Shown here one piece after another: positions 6,792-13,264 of a stretch of 18,159 bases of DNA. The position numbers and the translations under genes were made by a program. Source of the DNA: UBA3263 sp964554335 (lineage in GTDB: Bacteria > Bacteroidota > Bacteroidia > Bacteroidales > Muribaculaceae); the NCBI GenBank assembly GCA_964554335.1, contig CAZKOF010000039.1:1-18159 (forward strand), given 5' to 3'. The notes beneath the pieces were generated by a model. That model was not told the DNA's origin, searched no databases, and was given only the letters and a program-made list of their open reading frames with translations. Position 1 is the stretch's first letter; each line of letters starts with the position of its first letter.

Positions 6792-8183
6792 TCATCCGCG
6801 GGGCGACAGAGCTTCCTCGATAGCGGCAAGATCCATGCGCAGTTGCGTCTCGGTTGCCAAACGGTTCTCGATGTTGCTTACGGCATGGAGAACCGTTGCA
6901 TGGCTGCGGCTCAGGCGTGCGCCTATGCCGGTCAGCGGCAACGAAGTGTGCTTCTTGGTCATGTACATGACCAGCTGGCGGGCGTCGTTGATTTCGCGCT
7001 TGCGGCTGCGGGTGAAAAGTTCGTCGGTCGGCAGATTATAGTAGCTGCACACCTGCTCGGCAATCATTTCGAAGTTGACCGTGTGGCGGCGAATCTTGAC
7101 GCTGTTGGCAACCACCTCGCGGGCAAGCTCGATATTGAGGTCGCGGTTCTGCATGGCCGCATGGGTCAGCAGCGAAACCATCACGCCCTCGATTTCGCGA
7201 AAGCTCTTGGTGACGTTCTCGGCAATATACTCAAGTACATCGTCGGGAAGACTGATGCCCTCGGTTTCAGCCTTATGGCGCAGAACTTTAACTCGCATTT
7301 CGTAGTCAGGGCGGAAAAGCTCGCAGGTCACGCCCCACTTGAAACGCGACAACAGGCGCTCTTCCATGTTGTCCATCTCCGACGGACGCACGTCTGACGT
7401 CATTATCAACTGCTTGGAATTTAGATGGAGGTGGTTGAAAATATGAAAGAATGTGCGCTGCGTTCCGGGCTTGCCGATAAAATCCTGAATATCATCGATA
7501 ATCAGAGTGTCGATTCCCTGATAAAATGCAATAAAGTCATTGATTTTGCCTCTGGCATTGGCTGCGGTATACTGGCTCTCGAAGAGGCGCGCCGTAACAT
7601 ATAATACGCGCGAACGCGGCGAAGTCTCCTTGACACCGATGCCTATTGCCTGGGCAAGATGAGTTTTTCCAACACCCGGAGGGCCGAACACGAACAACGG
7701 GTTATAGGTCTGCTTCGAGGGGTTCTTGGCGATTGCCCGGCCGATAGTATCGGCCAGCAGGTTGCACTCGCCGGTACAGTAGTTCTCGAAATTATAGCGG
7801 GGGTTGAGCTGCGAATCGAATTCCTCCTCGCCGCGCAAAAGGAAAGGATTGGCGGCGTGTGCGCGGTTGCCTACCGCTGCCGAGGGTTTTGAGCTGGACT
7901 CCGCCACATTCGTGTCCTGCTGCCCCTTAACAACCTGATAATGATAAAAGAGCTTGACCCCGTTGCCATAGACATGGCGCAACACTTTGCTGATAAGCGA
8001 AAGGTAGTTCGCTTCGAGTTGTTCCTTGAAAAACGGCGAGGGCACGGCGATACGCAGCGTACCGTCGACAAAGGAGATGAACGAAGCCGGCGCAAACCAA
8101 CTGTCGAACTGCTCCTGTGAGAGATTGTCGCGAAACATCCGGCGACACTTCTCCCATTTCTCTTTTGGGGTAAGGTCCATCAT
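6792..8183 (-). CDS. dnaA: Chromosomal replication initiator DnaA
   Basis: ATP-dependent initiator that binds and melts the replication origin. It has 463 residues, normal for the phylum. Domain I is about 1-85 (WEKCRRMF, then FDSWFAPASF), followed by a variable linker to about 125. The AAA+ domain has Walker A GPPGVGKT (167-174), Walker B LIIDD (227-231), sensor-1 TSD (262-264) and the arginine finger in RLLSRF (Arg280). Domain IV ends in the DnaA-box-binding helix-turn-helix, GARLSRSHATVLHAV (421-435). There the usual D/N before the central His is Ser427; His428 is kept. Two adjacent ATGs exist; the first is taken. It is transcribed alone, and a poor -7-like TACTTTG lies on the minus strand at 8220-8214. 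I found no convincing DnaA boxes next to the gene. Confidence 0.97.
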   Translation of the reverse strand: MMDLTPKEKWEKCRRMFRDNLSQEQFDSWFAPASFISFVDGTLRIAVPSPFFKEQLEANYLSLISKVLRHVYGNGVKLFYHYQVVKGQQDTNVAESSSKPSAAVGNRAHAANPFLLRGEEEFDSQLNPRYNFENYCTGECNLLADTIGRAIAKNPSKQTYNPLFVFGPPGVGKTHLAQAIGIGVKETSPRSRVLYVTARLFESQYTAANARGKINDFIAFYQGIDTLIIDDIQDFIGKPGTQRTFFHIFNHLHLNSKQLIMTSDVRPSEMDNMEERLLSRFKWGVTCELFRPDYEMRVKVLRHKAETEGISLPDDVLEYIAENVTKSFREIEGVMVSLLTHAAMQNRDLNIELAREVVANSVKIRRHTVNFEMIAEQVCSYYNLPTDELFTRSRKREINDARQLVMYMTKKHTSLPLTGIGARLSRSHATVLHAVSNIENRLATETQLRMDLAAIEEALSPRG

Positions 8184-8414
8184 GGGGAAAGAATGTGGCG
8201 TTGTTAACGCTTACAAAGTACGCAAGATTTTTATTGAAAAAAAAACGACTTTTTTTTTGGTTTTTTGACAAAGTTTCAACTATGCTGATTTTCAATCAAT
8301 TATAAATAATAGTTTTCTACACATGCTAAAATCCTGAATTTCTGCGACTTAAAAAACAGGAAACGTGGAACACCTACAGACCTACTCGTCTAAACCCATT
8401 CTATTCTAAAACAA
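8184..8414. other. AT-rich spacer upstream of dnaA
   Basis: It holds the dnaA leader and no gene. On the plus strand it shows nine A (8237-8245), CGAC, then nine T (8250-8258) and six T (8261-8266), followed by an AT-rich stretch around 8280-8320. No run matches TTATCCACA with fewer than two mismatches, so I do not call an origin. The minus-strand heptamer TACTTTG (8220-8214) could be a one-base-short -7 element for dnaA. Confidence 0.4.
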
Positions 8415-8452
8415 TCGGGGCTTTCGGCGCGATGTTTCACCAAAAGCCCCGA
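8415..8452 (-). terminator. Intrinsic terminator of the amidase-MlaD operon
   Basis: TCGGGGCTTT (8415-8424) and AAAGCCCCGA (8443-8452) form a perfect 10-bp stem around an 18-base loop. On the minus strand it is followed by TTGTTTT and begins 18 bases after the MlaD-family stop codon. Confidence 0.8.
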
Positions 8453-8470
8453 ATTTAGACTTAGTATAAA

Positions 8471-9367
8471 TTAGAAAACGCTGAACTTCAGATATCGCTT
8501 GGGTTGCTTCTTGATATCGACAATGAGCGAATCGAGGCTCGCGACAGTGTGGTTGAGGCTCTCGTAGAGTCCGGGGTCATTGACAAGCATTCCGAGCGAG
8601 GAGTCCGAGGACTGGAGTTTGTCGGTAATCTGCTTCAGATTGAGAGTTATGGCCTCGACGTTGGTCATGGTTTCGTTCAACGGCAGACCCTGTAGTGTGG
8701 TCGAAAGCGTGTCGAGACGCGCAGACATCGTATTGAGGTTAGCGGCCACAACGGCGGCGTCATTAACCACTCCCGGCAGCGGCCCGGTTGCTTTCGCAAT
8801 ATTGGACGACATCGTGCTGAGGTCGGCCGTAATGGCATCGAGCCGTTTGATTGCGGAAGCAAGCGATGGGTCGGTAACAACATTGGTCACTGCAACCAGC
8901 AGAGAGTCGATTTTGGGCAACACACCGCTAATGCCGGGCATGAGGTCACCGCTGAGGTTATCCATAAGGCCGGAGGCGACTTTCGATTCGAGCGTGGAAC
9001 CTTTGGGCAGATAGTCCGAAGTCTTTGGAATCTCGAGGGTGATTGTCGCCGTGCCGAGAAGATCCGTGCCGAGAATAGCCACGGTTCCGCGGGTAATTTT
9101 CAGATTGCCGTCAAGCGCCAGCTCGATTTGCACATGGCCGGGATCATTATAGAGATACTTCATCTCGCGGACCTGACCGACCTTGAAGCCGTTGGCATGA
9201 ACGGGAGCTGAAACCGTCAGGCCGGCAACGTTTTCATAGACCGCGAAGTAGTAGTTTGAAGAATGAAAGAGGTTTATTCCCTTTAGATAGTTGATTCCGA
9301 AAAACAGGATTGCGAGGGCCACCACGGCTGACACTCCTATCATAATCAGTTTACGTGAATTTTGCAT
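8471..9367 (-). CDS. MlaD family (single MCE domain) protein
   Basis: Inner-membrane-anchored periplasmic protein of 298 residues with one N-terminal membrane helix (7-29) and one MCE domain (about 38-115). The MCE pattern is plain: YENVAGLTVSAPVHANGFKVGQV (45-66) and ILGTDLLGTATITLE (98-112). The remainder (about 130-290) is long helices rich in Leu/Asp/Ser spacing, like the helical barrel of MlaD/PqiB-type proteins. MlaD is the substrate-binding ring of the Mla system, which moves phospholipids between the outer and inner membranes (family knowledge). The partner ATPase and permease genes (mlaF, mlaE) are not in this window. It starts 9 bases after the amidase stop, so the two form one operon closed by the terminator at 8415-8452. 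Confidence 0.92.
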   Translation of the reverse strand: MQNSRKLIMIGVSAVVALAILFFGINYLKGINLFHSSNYYFAVYENVAGLTVSAPVHANGFKVGQVREMKYLYNDPGHVQIELALDGNLKITRGTVAILGTDLLGTATITLEIPKTSDYLPKGSTLESKVASGLMDNLSGDLMPGISGVLPKIDSLLVAVTNVVTDPSLASAIKRLDAITADLSTMSSNIAKATGPLPGVVNDAAVVAANLNTMSARLDTLSTTLQGLPLNETMTNVEAITLNLKQITDKLQSSDSSLGMLVNDPGLYESLNHTVASLDSLIVDIKKQPKRYLKFSVF

Positions 9368-9376
9368 TTTATCGTT

Positions 9377-10597
9377 TTAATTTATTCGTTTTCCGTTTTG
9401 CCATTTTATAATAAAAGCCTGAGGAAAATTCGGACGTATATTCTTTTCGGCATACTTCTCAGCCTCAGCCTCGGTTTCAAAATCTCCGCCGACGGTGTAC
9501 TTAAACAGTCCTCCCTGGAAGTATTCTTCAATCCCGTCGAGTCCTTTGAACTCACGCGAGCCGGCAGGCAGCGATTTCGATGCGGCAAGAATCTGAATGC
9601 GGAAAGTAATGGCGTCGGCCTTGACAACCTTCGCCGGCTTTTCGTCGTTGATAACCTCCGCCGGGACTGTCTCCTCGGGACAGGGGTCAACCCGCGGCTC
9701 CTCGGCCTTTGCTTCGACTTTGGTCTTGGAGAGCGACACAGGTTCACGCACCTCCGGAGCCGGCATTTCCTGAGCGGGCCCGGAGGCGGGAACAGGTGTT
9801 TTCGGTGTATCGACATCGGAATTATGACCGAAATATTGCAGCACCGCATTGGCGATGCTGCGCGCCATTTTGCGCACTCCCTCCTTGCTATTCATGAATT
9901 TTTCGGAGGTAGGATTGCAAATAAAATCGAGCTCGATGAGAACGGAAGGCATCGCCGAAGCGTGGAGCACCCAGAAACCGGCCTGTAGTACTCCTCGGTT
10001 GCGGCGCCCGGCATTGGCAACAAGCTGCGACACGGTCAGGACTGCAAAGCTGATGCTCTGGTCGAGGTGTTTGTTCTGACTTAGCTCAAACATTATGTAG
10101 CTCTCGGTCGAGTTCGGATCAAAGCCCTGATATTTGGTAGTGTAATCTTTTTCAAGCTCCATGACGGCGTTCTCGCGTTTTGCAACCTCGAAGTTGGCCG
10201 CCGTGCGGTGCAGGCCGAGAGTATAGACCGAGGCGCCGGCTATGTTGAGGCGGTTCTTGTTGCTCTTGGCCACCGAGTTGACATGGATGCTGATAAAGAG
10301 GTCGCCATGATTGCGGTTGGCAATATTGGCTCGCTCCTGAAGGGGGATGAACGTGTCGTCGTCGCGCGTCATGACGATGTTGAACAACTTGTTATCCTTC
10401 AGCAGCCGTCTGACCTCGAGGGCAACATTGAGATTGATTGTCTTCTCGTTAGTCAGTTTGCCGACGGCGCCATAGTCCCTGCCGCCGTGTCCGGGGTCAA
10501 GAATAATGGTGTGAACGCTCTCCGCGCCCTTAGCCGTGAGACCGACAGGCAGCGCGAATACCAGCAATATGAGTAATGCTTTAAGCAGGGTTTTCAT
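9377..10597 (-). CDS. N-acetylmuramoyl-L-alanine amidase with SPOR-like tail
   Basis: Periplasmic zinc hydrolase that cuts the bond between muramic acid and the stem peptide of peptidoglycan, as in cell separation. It has 406 residues. A Sec signal peptide covers about 1-22. The Amidase_3 domain (29-256) has the zinc ligands His37 (DPGHGG), Glu51 and His105 (SIHVNS) and the catalytic Glu222 (VLIELDF), all present. A Pro/Glu/Lys-rich linker (about 262-326) leads to a C-terminal SPOR-like domain (331-400, starting FRIQILAASK), which in this family binds denuded septal glycan. First gene of an operon with the MlaD-family gene, a pairing seen widely in Bacteroidales. A -7 element lies 23 bases upstream of the ATG. 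Confidence 0.94.
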   Translation of the reverse strand: MKTLLKALLILLVFALPVGLTAKGAESVHTIILDPGHGGRDYGAVGKLTNEKTINLNVALEVRRLLKDNKLFNIVMTRDDDTFIPLQERANIANRNHGDLFISIHVNSVAKSNKNRLNIAGASVYTLGLHRTAANFEVAKRENAVMELEKDYTTKYQGFDPNSTESYIMFELSQNKHLDQSISFAVLTVSQLVANAGRRNRGVLQAGFWVLHASAMPSVLIELDFICNPTSEKFMNSKEGVRKMARSIANAVLQYFGHNSDVDTPKTPVPASGPAQEMPAPEVREPVSLSKTKVEAKAEEPRVDPCPEETVPAEVINDEKPAKVVKADAITFRIQILAASKSLPAGSREFKGLDGIEEYFQGGLFKYTVGGDFETEAEAEKYAEKNIRPNFPQAFIIKWQNGKRIN

Positions 10598-10619
10598 AAC
10601 TTGTTGAAAAAAACAATGG

Positions 10620-10627
10620 CAAAATTA
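10620..10627 (-). promoter_or_regulatory. -7 element for the amidase operon
   Basis: Read on the minus strand this is TAATTTTG, an exact TAnnTTTG match. It would start RNA near 10614, leaving a leader of about 17 bases before the amidase ATG. No clear TTTG -33 box is seen at the expected distance. Confidence 0.5.
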
Positions 10628-10650
10628 GTGATTTTTCGGGTGGTTCATGC

Positions 10651-10658
10651 TATCTTTG
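10651..10658 (+). promoter_or_regulatory. -7 element for the gldB-dnaB operon
   Basis: TATCTTTG is an exact TAnnTTTG match, ending 29 bases before the ATG at 10688. This placement argues against the in-frame TTG 10601 and ATG 10616 as starts of the GldB-like gene. No clear -33 box. Its upstream half overlaps the divergent amidase promoter. Confidence 0.6.
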
Positions 10659-10687
10659 CGGCAGAATTTTTCAACAAATCCCCCAAA

Positions 10688-11557
10688 ATGCCACTAAAAC
10701 ATACTATTTTGCCACTGCTAATGCTTCTTTTGGCATCGTGCTCTGGGCGAGAACCGATGAAAATCACGCGGCTCGACCTCGCGCCGGCCGATTCGCTGAC
10801 AGAGCTGCGGAAGCTATGGTATGACGACATCCTCAAGTCCGCTCCCGCACGCGACGAAGCGTTCCGGCAGCTTGTCAACGACCAACTGCCGCCCCTCGAC
10901 TCGGTGGAGTCAGTCCTTTCGGAAGCCTTCAAGGGCGAAGACATCAGCCTCGTCGGCGTTATCAACCCCTATCGCCAACCGGTGGTTGTCAGCGATAGCA
11001 TCATATTCATCGGACTGAACCACTATCTCGGGCCCGACAATGCCGCCTATACAGGCTTCCCGGAATACGTGCGGCGGCTCAAAACGCTGCGGCGCCTTCC
11101 GGTCGACGTCGTTGAAGAATTCATCTATGACCGCTACAAGTCAACGACCGCTGAACGGCCAACCCTGCTGACTGCAATGCTCTTTACCGGCGCCGTCCAC
11201 AACACGGCGCTGAAAATGCTCCCCGAAGCGACCTCTGAAGCGCTCGTGCTCGGAATGGCAGACGAGGAATATCGGTGGTGCCGTGACAACGAGCAGAGAA
11301 TCTGGCAGCAACTGATAGAAGAGAAACTCCTCTACTCCGCCGACCCCGATATAATCAACAAACTGCTGCGCCCGGCGCCGGCTGCTACGCTGATTAACCT
11401 CAACGCCCCCGGCAACACCGTGCAATACATCGGCCTGCAGATTGCTCGGGCATATGAGCGCAACACCGGACTTCAGGCAACACCAACCGACGAGTATGTC
11501 AACAACAAGCAGACACTTATAAGATCAAAATACGCACCCGGCAATGCCACCCTTTGA
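10688..11557 (+). CDS. gldB: GldB-like lipoprotein
   Basis: Lipoprotein of 289 residues: signal MPLKHTILPLLMLLLASC with lipobox L-A-S-C18. The body shows the GldB pattern: INPYRQPVVVSDSIIFIGLN with HYLGPDN after it, then FPEYVRRL, RLPVDVVEEFI and a late GNTVQYIGLQIARAY block. GldB was first found as a protein needed for gliding in Flavobacterium, but homologues are general in non-gliding Bacteroidales, where the role is unclear. The fold resembles a DUF2268-type zinc peptidase, but I do not see an HExxH motif. The start at ATG 10688 is set by the signal peptide and by the -7 element at 10651-10658; a longer version from 10616 would put about 24 residues before the signal. The 3' end overlaps the dnaB start by 14 bases, so translation is probably coupled. 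Confidence 0.85.
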   Translation: MPLKHTILPLLMLLLASCSGREPMKITRLDLAPADSLTELRKLWYDDILKSAPARDEAFRQLVNDQLPPLDSVESVLSEAFKGEDISLVGVINPYRQPVVVSDSIIFIGLNHYLGPDNAAYTGFPEYVRRLKTLRRLPVDVVEEFIYDRYKSTTAERPTLLTAMLFTGAVHNTALKMLPEATSEALVLGMADEEYRWCRDNEQRIWQQLIEEKLLYSADPDIINKLLRPAPAATLINLNAPGNTVQYIGLQIARAYERNTGLQATPTDEYVNNKQTLIRSKYAPGNATL

Positions 11558-13082
11558 CAATAACCGCAACAAACCCAGGCATCAGCCTGACGCCGACCCG
11601 GCTGGACGCATTCCCCCCCACGACAAGGACATCGAAGAGGCCGTGCTCGGCGCCCTGATGCTCGAAAAAGACGCCTACGCAACGGTTTGCGACATTCTGA
11701 AGCCCGATTCATTCTATGAGCCGGTAAATCGCAAGATATACGAAGCGATTCAGACCCTCGGCGTCCAGCAGATGCCCGTCGACATGCTGACGGTCACCGA
11801 GCAGCTGCGAAACAACAACACGATTGACGAAGTAGGCGGTCCGGCATTCATAGCCGAACTGACTTCGAGGGTGGCATCGGCGGCGAATATTGAATATCAC
11901 GCCCGCATTATCGCCCAGCAATATCTTGCACGCGAACTCATTTCGTTCGGCACGGAGGTAGCCTCAAAGGCCCTTGACCCGACAAACGATATCGACGACG
12001 TGCTCCAGAACTCGGAGGGACAACTCTTTGAACTCAGCCAGCGCAATGTCAAAAAGGAGGTGGTTCAAATCGACACTTTGATTGCCGACGCCATCAACAC
12101 CATCCAGATTGCCGCAACACGCGAAAGCGGCATCTCGGGCCTCGCGACCGGCTACCCCAAGCTCGACAAGATAACATCGGGCTGGCAAAACTCGGACCTC
12201 ATCATCATTGCCGCACGTCCGGCAATGGGTAAGACTGCGATGGTGCTCTCGATGTGTAAGAACATGGCGGTTGAATTCAACACGAAAGTTGCCATTTTCT
12301 CGCTCGAGATGTCGCGTCTGCAGCTCGTGAATCGTCTGATTCAGAACGTTTGCGAAATTGAAGGCGAAAAAATCAAATCAGGACGTCTGACCGACCGAGA
12401 ATGGAACCAATTGCTCTCGCGCATCGGCACTCTCCAGTCCGCACCGATATATATCGACGACTCACCCGGCCTGTCGATTCTCGAACTGCGCACAAAAGCG
12501 CGCCGGCTCGTGCGCGAGAAGGGCGTACAGTTCATCGTTATCGACTACCTCCAGCTGATGAATGCATCGGGCATGAAATTCGGCTCGCGCGAACAGGAAG
12601 TGTCAATGATTTCGCGTTCGCTAAAAGAGCTGGCCAAGGAGCTAAACATCCCGATTGTTGCCCTCTCGCAGCTAAACCGTTCGGTAGAGTCGCGTTCTGA
12701 AGACAAACGCCCGCAGCTCAGTGATCTCCGAGAATCGGGAGCCATCGAGCAGGATGCCGACATTGTCTGCTTCATTCACCGACCGGAATATTACCTCCAC
12801 GGCGCCGCGCGCGATGAGTCGCCCGAGCTCCGCGGACTCGCCGAGTTCATCATTGCCAAACACCGAAGCGGCTCGGTGGGCGACGTGGAACTGCGTTTCC
12901 GCGGCCAGTATGCACGCTTCGAGAACTGGAACGACGTTGACATCGCCTATGACCAGACCTCGTCGGAGTCAGCTATGAACACCGACATGAACAACGACGA
13001 CCCGTTGGGCATGCGCTCCCCGTCGCCCCTCGGCGGCGGAACCGCCGACATTTCGGGCAGCGACAACCCCACGCCTTTCTGA
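11544..13082 (+). CDS. dnaB: Replicative DNA helicase DnaB
   Basis: Hexameric 5'-3' helicase that unwinds the fork and works with primase. It has 512 residues. The N-terminal helical domain begins about residue 22 (IPPHDKDIEEAVLGALML) and the RecA-like domain follows about 195. Walker A is ARPAMGKT with Lys230; Walker B is VIDYLQLM with Asp334. SQLNRSVESR and LRESGAIEQDADIVCFIHR hold the later helicase motifs, and AKHRSGSVGDVELRF the last. No intein interrupts these motifs. The last 45 or so residues are a low-complexity acidic/Gly-Ser tail ending NPTPF, probably disordered. The gene overlaps the GldB-like gene by 14 bases and shares its promoter. After the stop a weak ATCGC/GCGAT stem (13082-13107) runs into a T-rich stretch and may be a poor terminator. 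Confidence 0.97.
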   Translation: MPPFDNNRNKPRHQPDADPAGRIPPHDKDIEEAVLGALMLEKDAYATVCDILKPDSFYEPVNRKIYEAIQTLGVQQMPVDMLTVTEQLRNNNTIDEVGGPAFIAELTSRVASAANIEYHARIIAQQYLARELISFGTEVASKALDPTNDIDDVLQNSEGQLFELSQRNVKKEVVQIDTLIADAINTIQIAATRESGISGLATGYPKLDKITSGWQNSDLIIIAARPAMGKTAMVLSMCKNMAVEFNTKVAIFSLEMSRLQLVNRLIQNVCEIEGEKIKSGRLTDREWNQLLSRIGTLQSAPIYIDDSPGLSILELRTKARRLVREKGVQFIVIDYLQLMNASGMKFGSREQEVSMISRSLKELAKELNIPIVALSQLNRSVESRSEDKRPQLSDLRESGAIEQDADIVCFIHRPEYYLHGAARDESPELRGLAEFIIAKHRSGSVGDVELRFRGQYARFENWNDVDIAYDQTSSESAMNTDMNNDDPLGMRSPSPLGGGTADISGSDNPTPF

Positions 13083-13194
13083 TCGCATCCGGTCAAAAAC
13101 GAGCGATGATTTTATAATTTTTAACCATAAATCGGAGCTGGTTGATATTTTAATATTTTTTCACGCACGCAGGTCATTTATAAATGCAGAAAAA

Positions 13195-13226
13195 TTTGCA
13201 GAGGTTTTAGATTTTGTGTATCTTTG
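13195..13226 (+). promoter_or_regulatory. Complete Bacteroidota promoter of the NagB-like gene
   Basis: TTTG (13195-13198), a 20-base spacer and TATCTTTG (13219-13226) form a near-ideal -33/-7 pair. The start site would be near 13232, giving a leader of about 33 bases to the ATG at 13265. Because the -7 box covers the upstream TTG (13214), that codon cannot be the start. Confidence 0.8.
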
Positions 13227-13264
13227 CAGCTAAGAAAAACCCCAAATTCTGTCAACTTATAGGT

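Noticed and set aside
8184..8470. Replication origin next to dnaA
   Set aside because: No DnaA-box-like 9-mers with fewer than two mismatches and no box cluster; AT-richness alone is not enough.
10601..10687. Longer GldB-like start at TTG 10601 or ATG 10616
   Set aside because: The region contains the -7 element and would place extra residues before a clear lipoprotein signal peptide.
13082..13122. Intrinsic terminator after dnaB
   Set aside because: The ATCGC/GCGAT stem is only 5 bp with a large loop; the T-rich sequence after it is suggestive but too weak to call.
13214..13264. Longer NagB-like start at TTG 13214
   Set aside because: The codon lies just before and under the -7 promoter element, so it would not be in the transcript.
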